A DNA stretch of 64,000 nucleotides from Pseudolabrys sp. (GTDB lineage Bacteria > Pseudomonadota > Alphaproteobacteria > Rhizobiales > Xanthobacteraceae), in the NCBI GenBank assembly GCA_030684935.1, contig JAUXXH010000009.1, positions 20,448-84,447 on the forward strand. Reading direction: 5' to 3'. The stretch's first letter is position 1. The number at the start of each line of letters is the position of its first letter. This document shows, one piece after another, positions 49,682 to 58,488 of this stretch. The notes under the pieces were generated by a model. That model saw only the letters and a program-made list of their open reading frames with translations, made no database searches and was not told where the DNA came from. A program made the position numbers and the translations under genes.

Positions 49682-52243
49682 TCAGCGCTGCATACCTGCT
49701 TCGCCCACCGCCGCGCTCAACAGCGCCTCGGCAAGGAAAGTGAACGTGGTGTCGGGGCTGGCGGCCGGATCGGCAGGCGGCGTCAGCAGGCCCGCCGCCG
49801 ACAGCGCGCCGGCGAGCGGCGGCGGGCGCGGCAGTTGCAACTGATCGCGCAGGCGGGATGACAGCGAAGCCGCCTTGAAGGCTTGCTCGCGGGCTGCCGC
49901 CTGGCCGCTCAGCGCCAGCGCCTCCAGGCACACGGCGGCCTCGGTACGGTAGCGGCCGCGCACCACGATCGCCGCCGCCTCGCGCAACAGCGGAATGCCG
50001 CCGCTCTCGCCGCCCGGTCCCAGCATGGCGAGCAGCGACAGCGCGCGGGCGATCTGCGGTTCGTTGGCGATGCGGCGCGCATGAACGAGCGCGTCCGATA
50101 GGCATTGCCGCGCGGCCCCGACGTCGCCGCGCATCCAGTGCAGCAGGCTCATCCTGATCTGGGTGTGCGCAATGCCCCAGTCATGATCGACCGCGGTAAA
50201 GAGCTCCACGGATTTTTGCAGCGCCGTCTCGGCCGCGGCCTGATCGTTGCGCAGATGAAGATGCACTTCGGACCACACCATCAAGGTGACGCCGGTTTCG
50301 AGATGAAGCTCCCGCGCGGTGAAGACGTCATAGGCGGCGGCCAGCCCGGCGTCGGCGCCGTCGAAATCGCCGAGGCCAACGCGGCCCTGCACATCCGTCA
50401 GGCGAAGCCGGGCCTCCGTCACCGGGTCGAGCGACGGCCTGCGGGCGACGATCTCCTCGATCCAGGCGCGCAGCTCCGCGCCGGCATCGCGAATTTGATA
50501 AAACACATAGACGTTCCAGATGAAGGCAACGGCGCTGGCAACGTCGCCGCTGTCCAGCGCGGCCCTCACCGTCGCGCGCGCATTGGCGCGCTCGGCATCG
50601 AAACGCGCCGCCCAGTCGCGCTGGTTCGGGCCGCACAGATACGGCGCCGCGCGTTCGCTGAGCGCCAGAAACCAGGCGATGAAACGCGTTCTGACGCTGG
50701 CGGACTCGCCTGAGTCCACCAGCCGGCCGGCCGCATAATCCCGCACGGTCTGCAGCATACGGAAGCGCGGCTCGACCAGACCGGACTCGCCGGCGGACAC
50801 GACCAGACTGCTGTCGAGCAGCCCGGTCAGGTCGTCCAGCACATTCACCGTGTCGTCGCCGCCGACCGCGGTGGCGGCGTCCAGTGAGAAACTGCCCTCG
50901 AACACCGAGAGCCGGGCCAGCAATCGTTGCTCCCCCGGCGAGAGCAACGCATGGCTCCAGTCGAGCGTGGCGCGCAGCGTCTGCTGCCTTGCCGGCAGAT
51001 CGGCGCTCCTGGTGCTCAGCAGGTCGAAGCCCGAGCGGAGACGTTCGCGAATGTCCTGCGGCGACAGCAGGCGCACCCGCGCGGCGGCGAGTTCGATGGC
51101 GAGCGGCAGGCCATCGACGCGCCGGCACACGTCGGCGACGGCACTCAGTGCCGCGGCGTCGGGCGAAAAGTGTGAATTGACGCTGCGGGCGCGGTCCAGG
51201 AACAGATCGATGGCCGGTTGATCGCCCAGCGGCTCGCCGCCGGCGGCCGGCACCGGTAGCGGCGCAACCGGCAGCTCCTGTTCGCCGCCGACCCGCAGCG
51301 CCCGGCGGCTGGTGGCGAGAATCTGCAAGCCCGGGCTGCGTTCAAGCATTTGCCGGACCGCGGGCTCGATGCCGTCGACCTGTTCCAGATTGTCGAGCAC
51401 CAGCAGCACGCGGCGGCCGCTCAATTGATGGCCGAGAGCGACCTCCGGCGACCAGTTGCCTTCGGTGCGGATGCCGAGCCGGTCGACGATGACCCGCGCT
51501 ACCAGGGAACCCGCGGTCACGGTCTCCAGCGGCACGAAGAAGATGCCATCCGGATACTTCGCCTCCATCGAAATCGCAGCGGCTTGCGCCAGACGAGTTT
51601 TGCCGACGCCGCCGGGACCGGTGAGCGTCAGCAGCCGCGCGCCGGCCGCCAGCAGGTCTTGCACGGCCTTGATTTCGCTTTGACGTCCATGCGTCTTCGT
51701 CAACGGCACCGGGGTCGTCGCCGGCGGCGCTGCGGAAGCCTGCGCGGTGGCGGCCTCGAAGCGTTCCGACAGCAGCAGCGCCAAATCGCGCTCGATCAGG
51801 CCGACCAGTTGGTCGATGGATGTGAACCGCTTGTAGGAGGCCTGATCGTGCGCCTCGAACTGCTTGATCAAGGCGCCGAGCCGCTTTTCGCGCTGCGGCG
51901 CCGGCTCCTTTATGTACAACAGCCGCGGCCGGTGGCCCGCCAGCCGGTATTCGTCCTCGAGGCCGGAGACATCCTCGCCCGGCGCGATCCAGCCATAGCG
52001 CTGCCAGTAAATGCCGACAAAGACATGGCTCTGATCGAGATAGGCGCGATAGAGGCTCCGCGGCGCATGCGGACGCGCGCCATCCTCGAACATCACCGGC
52101 GCCAGATGCAGGCGTTCGATCGCGGCGCGGACGGCAATACGCTCGGTCGCCAGCTCACCCAACGTCGAACTGATGAAAACACGCAGGCGCTGGTCAGGCG
52201 TGCGGATGACGGGTGCGACGGAATTTGGAGCGCCTGTTGCCAC
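49682..52243 (-). CDS. DUF4062-STAND ATPase with C-terminal helical repeats
   Basis: Large protein of 853 residues. Residues about 20-105 form DUF4062 (RVFISSTLGELATERIAVRA, FVGIYWQRYGW), a TIR-like fold. A STAND ATPase follows: Walker A GPGGVGKT at 209-216, Walker B VLLVLD at 279-284, sensor ILATSRRAL and DGLPLAIELAAARVRLLS. From about 500 the sequence is TPR-like helical repeats. Such proteins resemble bacterial NLR-type sensors and LuxR-like regulators without the DNA-binding domain. It stands alone, upstream of the ABC-F gene. A role in phage defence or signalling is inference. Confidence 0.85.
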   Translation of the reverse strand: MATGAPNSVAPVIRTPDQRLRVFISSTLGELATERIAVRAAIERLHLAPVMFEDGARPHAPRSLYRAYLDQSHVFVGIYWQRYGWIAPGEDVSGLEDEYRLAGHRPRLLYIKEPAPQREKRLGALIKQFEAHDQASYKRFTSIDQLVGLIERDLALLLSERFEAATAQASAAPPATTPVPLTKTHGRQSEIKAVQDLLAAGARLLTLTGPGGVGKTRLAQAAAISMEAKYPDGIFFVPLETVTAGSLVARVIVDRLGIRTEGNWSPEVALGHQLSGRRVLLVLDNLEQVDGIEPAVRQMLERSPGLQILATSRRALRVGGEQELPVAPLPVPAAGGEPLGDQPAIDLFLDRARSVNSHFSPDAAALSAVADVCRRVDGLPLAIELAAARVRLLSPQDIRERLRSGFDLLSTRSADLPARQQTLRATLDWSHALLSPGEQRLLARLSVFEGSFSLDAATAVGGDDTVNVLDDLTGLLDSSLVVSAGESGLVEPRFRMLQTVRDYAAGRLVDSGESASVRTRFIAWFLALSERAAPYLCGPNQRDWAARFDAERANARATVRAALDSGDVASAVAFIWNVYVFYQIRDAGAELRAWIEEIVARRPSLDPVTEARLRLTDVQGRVGLGDFDGADAGLAAAYDVFTARELHLETGVTLMVWSEVHLHLRNDQAAAETALQKSVELFTAVDHDWGIAHTQIRMSLLHWMRGDVGAARQCLSDALVHARRIANEPQIARALSLLAMLGPGGESGGIPLLREAAAIVVRGRYRTEAAVCLEALALSGQAAAREQAFKAASLSSRLRDQLQLPRPPPLAGALSAAGLLTPPADPAASPDTTFTFLAEALLSAAVGEAGMQR

Positions 52244-52565
52244 TGGCGACCTCGGAGCCTTGCCGGCGGGACTATAGCCTCAGTTCCGCCTGGACGCGAA
52301 AGTCCTGCCGATTCTCGGCAGCCAGACGACGACCTCTCTCGGCCTCATGCTGAGGAGCGCGCCGCAGGCGCGCGTCTCGAAGCAGGGGCCGCCCATCCTT
52401 CGAGACGCATGGCTTCGCCATGCTCCTCAGGATGAGGCGGAGAGAGAGCGCGAAGGCGCGATTTTCGCCGCGATTCCAAGGGTTGCCCCGGCCGCCCCCA
52501 CTCCTTAAATTGACGCCATGAAAGCCCTCTCATGACCCCATCCTGCACATGACCCAAGCCTTCAA
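52244..52565. other. 322-base intergenic region with one family D repeat
   Basis: No gene seen between the divergent STAND ATPase and methionine aminopeptidase genes. Family D copy 1 (52334-52448) fills the middle. The remaining 100 or so bases before 52566 should hold the map promoter, which I cannot assign. Confidence 0.55.
52334..52448. repeat. Palindromic repeat, family D copy 1
   Basis: Outer arms ctctctcggcctcatgctga and ctcctcaggatgaggcggag plus agaga are complementary; inner segments gcgcgccgcaggcgcgc, gtctcgaag...cttcgagac and ggcttcgcc form further hairpins. It is the fullest family D copy in the window. Confidence 0.8.
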
Positions 52566-53390
52566 ATGACCTACGTCGACGCCGCCGTCGCGCCGCTGCG
52601 CAAGACCGGCCAGATCAAGATTCACGGCGCCGCCGCCTTCGAGGGCATGCGCAAGGCCGGGCAGCTCACCGCCCGCTGCCTCGACATGCTGACCCCCTAT
52701 GTCGTGCCCGGCGTGCCGACCGACAAAATCGACCAATTGGTGTTCGAGTTCGGCATGGACCATGGCGCCGTCCCGGCGACGCTGATGTACCGCGGCTACC
52801 GCCGCTCGACCTGCACCTCGATCAACCACGTCGTCTGCCACGGCATTCCCGGCGACAAGCCGATGAAGGACGGCGACATCGTCAACATCGACGTGACGCT
52901 GATCGTCGACGGCTGGCACGGCGATTCCAGCCGCATGTATGCGGTCGGCGCCATTCCGCGCCGCGCCGAGCGGCTGATCGACGTCACGCACGAGGCGATG
53001 ATGCGCGGCATCGCCACCATCCGCCCCGGCTCGACCACCGGCGACATCGGCGCGGCCATCCAGAGCTATGTCGAAGCGCAGCACATGAGTGTGGTGCGCG
53101 ACTTCTGCGGCCACGGCCTCGGCCGGCTGTTTCATGACGAGCCGAACATCGTCCACGTCGGCCGCCCCGGCGAAGGCATGACGCTGAAGCAGGGCATGTT
53201 CTTCACCGTCGAGCCGATGATCAATCTCGGCCGCCCGCATGTGAAAGTGCTGTCGGACGGCTGGACCGCAGTGACGCGCGACCGCTCGCTGTCGGCGCAG
53301 TTCGAGCACACCGTCGGCGTCACGGCCGACGGCGTCGAGGTGTTCACCTTCTCGCCGGCCGGTTACGACAAGCCGCCGTATAAAATCTGA
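52566..53390 (+). CDS. map: Type I methionine aminopeptidase
   Basis: Removes the initiator methionine from nascent proteins. The protein has 274 residues. SINHVVCHGIPGD holds the substrate-site histidine, NIDVTLIVDGWHGDSSRMY the two metal-binding aspartates, FCGHGLGRLFHDEPN the histidine, TVEPMI the first glutamate and SAQFEHTVGV the second, so all five metal ligands are in place. No N-terminal zinc-finger extension is present. In related genomes map and radC are often neighbours; here they are 7 kb apart. Confidence 0.96.
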   Translation: MTYVDAAVAPLRKTGQIKIHGAAAFEGMRKAGQLTARCLDMLTPYVVPGVPTDKIDQLVFEFGMDHGAVPATLMYRGYRRSTCTSINHVVCHGIPGDKPMKDGDIVNIDVTLIVDGWHGDSSRMYAVGAIPRRAERLIDVTHEAMMRGIATIRPGSTTGDIGAAIQSYVEAQHMSVVRDFCGHGLGRLFHDEPNIVHVGRPGEGMTLKQGMFFTVEPMINLGRPHVKVLSDGWTAVTRDRSLSAQFEHTVGVTADGVEVFTFSPAGYDKPPYKI

Positions 53391-53757
53391 CTTTCGCAAA
53401 AATCAGTCGCCACACACTCAGCCTGTTCCCTCCCCCCAGTAGCCCGTCGAAGACGGGCGTGAACGCCCTTTTGTCGGGGGAGGGTTAGGGAGGGGGTGAT
53501 TGCGCAAGGCTCGACACTAGAGACCCCCACCCCCAACCCCTCCCCACAAGGGGGAGGGGAGCAGTCAGTGCGCGAGGCGACGCGTTACCCCACAACTGCC
53601 CATGCGGCGTCTCGCCGCTGGCCGCAGTCCAATTCCTGACACCGAACCCTATGACGCTGGCGTCAGTCGGGCGCCGGTTCCGCTCAGGTGATTGTGAATT
53701 CCATTCGCGCGCCTGTGTGACACAAGGGGCGCGGGCGCAGGACTACGACGGGACCGC
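53391..53757. other. 367-base intergenic region with a composite family C repeat
   Basis: No gene seen. The middle is family C copy 4 (53428-53562), whose left arm has an extra hairpin inserted. The stretch 53563-53757 is unique sequence upstream of dsbD and should carry its promoter; no site could be assigned. Confidence 0.5.
53428..53562. repeat. Family C repeat copy 4 with an internal hairpin insertion
   Basis: The outer arms ccctcccccc...gggggagggt and cccctccccacaagggggag match copy 5 at 56566-56671. In the left arm the short ttgt loop is replaced by about 35 bases containing gcccgtcgaagacgggc and gaacgccctttt, a separate hairpin. This looks like one small palindromic element inserted into another. 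Confidence 0.7.
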
Positions 53758-55872
53758 ATGATCGATCGCCAATTGACCACGGGCCGGACCCTCCGGCGTG
53801 CTCTTGCCGCCGCCGCGCTGGCGATCGCGGCATTCGCCGCACCGGCGCAGGCACAATACGGCACACCGCAAGACACCGCCGACCTGGTGCGCGCCGATCT
53901 GATCGCCGAACCGGCCTCCATCGTTCCCGGCCAGCCGTTCCAGGTCGGCATCCGCCTGCGGATGAAGGAGCACTGGCACACCTACTGGCGCAATCCGGGC
54001 GATTCCGGATCGCCGACCGAAGTGCGCTGGCAACTGCCCGAAGGCTTCACGGTCTCGGAATTGTCCTGGCCGGCGCCCCAGGTGCTGCGCGTCGGCCCGG
54101 TCACCAGCTTCGGCTATGAGGGCGAGGCAATCCTGCTGGCGCAGGTCACGCCGCCGCCCAATCTCGCGCCGGGCAGCAACGTGTCGCTGCGCGCCGACAT
54201 CGATTACCTCGTCTGCGAGAAAGAATGCATCCCCGGCGAGGCGTCGCTGGCTTTGCCGCTTGCGGTTGGCGCCAGCAGCGGCGGCGACACCGGCACCTTC
54301 GACGCGGCGCGGGCCAAGCTGCCGCAGCCGTCGCTGTGGCCCGCCAGCTTCTCCGCCAGTGCCGACACCATCGGCGTCACCGTCCGCGGCGCCGCGTTCG
54401 ATGCGGCGGCGCTGAAGTCGGCGTCGTTCCTGCCTTACAATAACGACCTGATCGTCAATTCGACCGAGCAGAAGCGGTCGAGCGACGGCAACGGCCTGAC
54501 GGTCGCCATGGCGCGCAGCCAGATGGCGACGCAGATACCCGATCGCGTCGACGGCGTGCTGCTGGTCGAAGAAGACATCGGCGGCAAGACCGTGACCCAT
54601 GCCTTCGAACTGTCGGCGCAGTCGGCGGCCGCCGCCGGCGGATCGTCGATCACGCTGCTGCAGGCGGCGCTGTTCGCTCTGCTGGCCGGCGTCATCCTCA
54701 ATCTGATGCCGTGCGTGTTCCCGGTGCTGTCGATCAAGATCCTGCACCTGACGCAGCATGCCAACGAAAGCGCCGGCCGCGTCCGCATGCATGGCGCCGC
54801 CTATACCGCCGGCATTCTGGTCAGCTTCGTCATTCTGGCGGGCGCACTGTTCGCGCTGCGGGCCGGCGGCGACGAGATTGGCTGGGGCTTCCAGCTGCAA
54901 TCGCCGGCAGTGGTGGCCGCGCTCGCCTTCGTCCTTTTCGCCTTCGGCCTGAGCCTGTCGGGCCTGCTGCCGATCGGCACGTCGCTGACCCGCGTCGGCA
55001 ACAGCGGCCTTCTGCAACGCGGCGGCCTACAGGGGTCGTTCTTCGCCGGCACGCTGGCGACCGTGGTGGCGACGCCCTGCACCGCGCCGTTCATGGGCGC
55101 GTCGATCGGCTTTGCGCTGACGCAGCCTTTCCAGCTCGGCGTGACGGTGTTTCTGGCGCTCGGCCTCGGCCTCGCGCTGCCGTTTCTGATCCTCGCTTTC
55201 GTCCCGGCGCTGCAGCGCTTTTTGCCCCGGCCCGGCGCCTGGATGGAAACGCTGAAGCAGTTTCTCGCCTTCCCGCTCTATGCCACCGTCGCCTGGCTGA
55301 TCTGGGTGCTGAGCTTCCAGGTGGGGCCATCCGGCCTGCTCGCGGCGCTCGTCGGCCTGGTGCTGATCGCCTTCGGCGCCTTCGCGCTGACGCTGGCGCA
55401 GGATCGCAGCGGCACGCCGTCGCGCGCCTGGCGCGGCGTCGCCGCGGTGTCGGGTCTTGCCGTCATCGCGCTGATCGTGTCGGTCAACATGGATCGGCCC
55501 GCCACCGCGTCGGCCGCGCAAGCCGCCGCCGACAGCGGCGGGGAGGCCTTCACGCAGGCGAAACTCGATACGCTGCTGGCGTCGGAACAGCCGGTCTTCG
55601 TCAACATGACCGCGGCATGGTGCATCACCTGTCTCGTGAACGAGCGCACCACCTTGGCGGCGCCCGCGGTCCAGACCGCCTTCAAGGACAAGAACATCGT
55701 CTATCTCAAGGGCGACTGGACCAACCGCAATCCGGAGATCACGCGGCTCTTGGAGCGCTTCGGCCGCAGCGGTGTGCCGCTCTACGTGCTCTACCGCGGC
55801 AAAAACGAGCCGGTGGTGCTGCCGCAAATCCTCACCGAGCAGCTGGTGCTCGACAGCCTGGCGCAACTCTAG
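53758..55872 (+). CDS. dsbD: Thiol:disulfide interchange protein DsbD
   Basis: Membrane reductase of 704 residues that passes electrons from cytoplasmic thioredoxin to periplasmic thiol partners. After a signal peptide (ending near AQAQ, about residue 33), the N-terminal periplasmic domain has the CEKEC pair. The membrane core has MPCVFPVLSIKIL and TPCTAPFMGAS, the two transmembrane cysteines, and about eight helices. The C-terminal thioredoxin-like domain has WCITC. All three redox pairs are intact. It is followed 24 bases later by a redoxin gene, its possible client. Confidence 0.93.
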   Translation: MIDRQLTTGRTLRRALAAAALAIAAFAAPAQAQYGTPQDTADLVRADLIAEPASIVPGQPFQVGIRLRMKEHWHTYWRNPGDSGSPTEVRWQLPEGFTVSELSWPAPQVLRVGPVTSFGYEGEAILLAQVTPPPNLAPGSNVSLRADIDYLVCEKECIPGEASLALPLAVGASSGGDTGTFDAARAKLPQPSLWPASFSASADTIGVTVRGAAFDAAALKSASFLPYNNDLIVNSTEQKRSSDGNGLTVAMARSQMATQIPDRVDGVLLVEEDIGGKTVTHAFELSAQSAAAAGGSSITLLQAALFALLAGVILNLMPCVFPVLSIKILHLTQHANESAGRVRMHGAAYTAGILVSFVILAGALFALRAGGDEIGWGFQLQSPAVVAALAFVLFAFGLSLSGLLPIGTSLTRVGNSGLLQRGGLQGSFFAGTLATVVATPCTAPFMGASIGFALTQPFQLGVTVFLALGLGLALPFLILAFVPALQRFLPRPGAWMETLKQFLAFPLYATVAWLIWVLSFQVGPSGLLAALVGLVLIAFGAFALTLAQDRSGTPSRAWRGVAAVSGLAVIALIVSVNMDRPATASAAQAAADSGGEAFTQAKLDTLLASEQPVFVNMTAAWCITCLVNERTTLAAPAVQTAFKDKNIVYLKGDWTNRNPEITRLLERFGRSGVPLYVLYRGKNEPVVLPQILTEQLVLDSLAQL

Positions 55873-55896
55873 CCGCCCTCAATAGGAGACTGCCTC

Positions 55897-56520
55897 ATGA
55901 ACCGACGACACTTCGGCGCCGCCTTCATCGCCACGTTCTGCGCCGCCGCTTTACTGACCGGAACCGCCCAGGCCGAGCCGAAGATCGGCGCGCCCGCGCC
56001 GGCCTTCAAGGCCGTCGACTCGAACGGCAAGCAGGTCAGCCTCGACGATTTGCGCGGCAAGACCGTGGTGCTGGAATGGACCAATGACGGCTGCCCCTAC
56101 GTCCGCAAGCACTACAATGCCGGCAACATGCAGGCGCTGCAGAAGAAGTGGACCGCGCAGGATGTGGTCTGGCTGTCGGTGATCTCGTCGCCGCCCGGCG
56201 AGCAGGGTTTTGCCGACGCCGCCCGCGCTAACACGCTGACCACCGAGCGCAACGCCGCGCCGACCGCCGTGCTGCTCGATCCGAAGCAGGAGATCGCGCG
56301 GGCCTATGGCGCGACGGTGACGCCGCACATGTACATCATCAAGCCGGATGGCGTGCTGGCCTATGCCGGCGCCATCGACGACAAGCCGACCGCGCGTGCC
56401 GCCGATATCGAGCCGGCCAAGAACTACGTCGATGTGGCGCTGACGGAAGTAAAGGCCGGCAAGCCGGTCACCACGCCGGCGACGCGGGCCTATGGCTGCG
56501 TGGTGAAGTATTCGTCCTGA
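55897..56520 (+). CDS. Periplasmic redoxin/peroxiredoxin-like thioredoxin-fold protein
   Basis: Secreted thioredoxin-fold protein of 207 residues with a signal peptide ending at AQAE (about residue 27). The domain begins IGAPAPAFKAVDSNGKQVSL and has WTNDGCPYVRKHY, a cysteine at the position of a peroxiredoxin-like or CxxC active site but with Y instead of the second cysteine. A second cysteine lies at the C-terminus (AYGCVVKYSS) and could resolve it. Its position after dsbD suggests that DsbD supplies its reducing power. Confidence 0.82.
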   Translation: MNRRHFGAAFIATFCAAALLTGTAQAEPKIGAPAPAFKAVDSNGKQVSLDDLRGKTVVLEWTNDGCPYVRKHYNAGNMQALQKKWTAQDVVWLSVISSPPGEQGFADAARANTLTTERNAAPTAVLLDPKQEIARAYGATVTPHMYIIKPDGVLAYAGAIDDKPTARAADIEPAKNYVDVALTEVKAGKPVTTPATRAYGCVVKYSS

Positions 56521-56565
56521 CAGGCGAGCGACACGCAAACAAGGCCGCCCCACACTTGGCCTGTT

Positions 56566-56671
56566 CCCTCCCCCCTTGTGGGGGAGGGTTAGGGAGGGGG
56601 GCAGTCACTCAATCGGTTGCTTATGCATCCACCCCCACCCCCCCACCCCTCCCCACAAGGGGGAGGGGAGC
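56566..56671. repeat. Family C repeat copy 5
   Basis: Arms ccctccccccttgtggggga and cccctccccacaagggggag face each other around about 50 bases. It separates the convergent redoxin and ptxD genes and probably forms a strong stem at the end of both transcripts. Confidence 0.83.
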
Positions 56672-56707
56672 CTTCAGAATCTGCGGCGCTGCAGTGACCA
56701 CAACGAA

Positions 56708-57685
56708 CTACAGCCTGTTGATCGCATCCCTCGGCCGCCGCCCCGCCAGCGCATCGAGAATATTGACTACGGCGCGGGCCTCGATGGCGCGGCGCACCTG
56801 CGCCACCGCCGAACCGAGATGCGGCGTGAACAGCGTGCGCGGATGCGTGCGCAGCCGCGGATCGATGGTCAGCGGCCGGTCCGGCAGCGCCCAGTCCTCC
56901 ATCTCGAACACATCGGCGGCGTAACCGCCGAGCCGGCCCTGCTCCAGGGCGTCGGCGACCGCGTTTTCATCCACCACCGAACCGCGTCCGATATTGATCA
57001 AAAGCGCGCCGGGCTTCATCGCCGCCAGCGCCGCCTTGCCGATCAGATGATGCGAGGCCGGCGTCAGCGGCGCGGCGAGCACCACGTAGTCGCTCTCGGC
57101 CAAGGCGCTCCTGAGATCGCGGCCGGTGACGCCCGGCGGCATCTCGGCGCCGGGATCGACGCCGAGCAGCGTGCAGCCGAAGCCTGACAGCCGCTGCGCG
57201 ATGGCGCAGCCCACCTTCCCCATGCCAATGATTGTCACCGTCGACTTGTGCAAGCCGGTGCCATACAACACCGGCCGCCAGCCCTCGAACTGGCCGGCGC
57301 GGACGATGGCGTCGCCGTCGCGGATCATGCGGCCGAGGCCGATCGCCAGCCCGACGCCGAGCTCGGCGGTCGGCTCGGTCAACAAATCCGGCACGATTGC
57401 CAGCCAGACACCGGCGGCGGTGCAGGACGCAACGTCGAAATTGTCGAAGCCCTTCAGCGCGCAGGCCACCACGCGCAGCTTGGCGCAATGCTTGAGAAAG
57501 GCGGCGTCGATGCAATCCGGCATGAAGGCCATGATGGCGTCGGCCTCGGCCGCGCGGCGGATGATCTCCTCGCGCGGCCACACGGTCCGTTCAGGATTGG
57601 CATCGACCGTGCCGGCCGCCGCCAGTTGCTGCAGCGTCTCCGGATAGGCCCAGTTGGTCACCAAGATACGCGGTGGCGCCGTCAT
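56708..57685 (-). CDS. ptxD: Phosphite (phosphonate) dehydrogenase PtxD
   Basis: NAD-dependent D-2-hydroxyacid-dehydrogenase-family enzyme of 325 residues that oxidises phosphite to phosphate. It strongly resembles Pseudomonas stutzeri PtxD as I know it: CALKGFDNFDV (K78), PDLLTEPTAEL, GWRPVLYGTGL (W136), the Rossmann motif GMGKVG at 154-159, GRGSVVDE (R234), GGYAADVFEMEDWA (E263) and FTPHLGSA (H289). The residues matching the catalytic Arg, Glu and His are present. It is the last gene of ptxABCD, its start overlapping the ptxC stop by ATGA. Confidence 0.93.
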   Translation of the reverse strand: MTAPPRILVTNWAYPETLQQLAAAGTVDANPERTVWPREEIIRRAAEADAIMAFMPDCIDAAFLKHCAKLRVVACALKGFDNFDVASCTAAGVWLAIVPDLLTEPTAELGVGLAIGLGRMIRDGDAIVRAGQFEGWRPVLYGTGLHKSTVTIIGMGKVGCAIAQRLSGFGCTLLGVDPGAEMPPGVTGRDLRSALAESDYVVLAAPLTPASHHLIGKAALAAMKPGALLINIGRGSVVDENAVADALEQGRLGGYAADVFEMEDWALPDRPLTIDPRLRTHPRTLFTPHLGSAVAQVRRAIEARAVVNILDALAGRRPRDAINRL

Positions 57686-58488
57686 TTAAGCTGCTTGCGC
57701 AGCCAGGCGCCGATCGCGTCGACCACGATCACACAGGCCAGGATGGTCAGCAGGATGGCCGACACCTGGTCGTAGCGAATGACACGCAGCGCCGCGATCA
57801 GTTCGAAGCCGATGCCGCCGGCGCCGACGATACCGAGCACCGCGGAGGCGCGGAAGTGATACTCCCAGCGGTAGATGGTGATGTCGGCCAGTTGCGGCAG
57901 CACCTGCGGCAGCACGGCGTGGGTGATGACCTGGAACGGGCCGGCACCGGCGGCGCGCGCCGCCTCCAGCGGCTTCGGGTCGACGTGTTCGATCGCCTCG
58001 GCGTAGAACTTGCCGACCATGCCGACCGAATGCAGCGCCAGCGCCAGAACGCCGGGCAGCGCGCCGAAGCCGACCGCGGCGACGAAGATGATGCCCATGA
58101 TCAGTTCGGGCACCGAGCGCAGCGCGCTCAGCACCACGCGGCAGATGTGATAGACGGCGGCATTGGGCGAGATGTTCGGCGCCGCCAGCAGCGCCAGCGG
58201 CAATGACAGCACCACCGCCAGCACGGTGCCGGCGATCGACATCGCCAGCGTATCGATCAGCGGCTTGATCCAGTGCTGCCAGCGGGTGAAATCCGGCGGC
58301 ACCATTTCCGAGGCAAGTTGCCCGAGCGCCGGCAGGCCCTCCATCAATCGCTGGGCATCGAAGAAACCGGTAATCCACAACGCGATGAGGCAAACGACAA
58401 CGATCACGCCGGCGAGGCCGGCGTGCCGGAATGCGGCACGCCGGTCGTCGGCGAGAATGTCGAGGTGACGGTTCTCGACGAGTGCCAT
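57682..58488 (-). CDS. ptxC: Phosphite ABC transporter permease PtxC
   Basis: Inner-membrane permease of 268 residues of the PhnE type, with about six helices. Conserved parts are LIDTLAMSIAGTVLAVVLSL, ALRSVPELIMGIIFVAAVGF and the EAA loop EAARAAGAGPFQVITHAVLP. Its start and the stop of ptxB share one base (TGATG), and its stop overlaps ptxD, so translation is coupled. It forms the channel for phosphite with PtxA and PtxB. Confidence 0.92.
   Translation of the reverse strand: MALVENRHLDILADDRRAAFRHAGLAGVIVVVCLIALWITGFFDAQRLMEGLPALGQLASEMVPPDFTRWQHWIKPLIDTLAMSIAGTVLAVVLSLPLALLAAPNISPNAAVYHICRVVLSALRSVPELIMGIIFVAAVGFGALPGVLALALHSVGMVGKFYAEAIEHVDPKPLEAARAAGAGPFQVITHAVLPQVLPQLADITIYRWEYHFRASAVLGIVGAGGIGFELIAALRVIRYDQVSAILLTILACVIVVDAIGAWLRKQLK

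Noticed and set aside
56708..57685. Generic 2-hydroxyacid dehydrogenase call for ptxD
   Set aside because: The motif set and the adjoining PtxA, PtxB and PtxC genes fit phosphite dehydrogenase more specifically.
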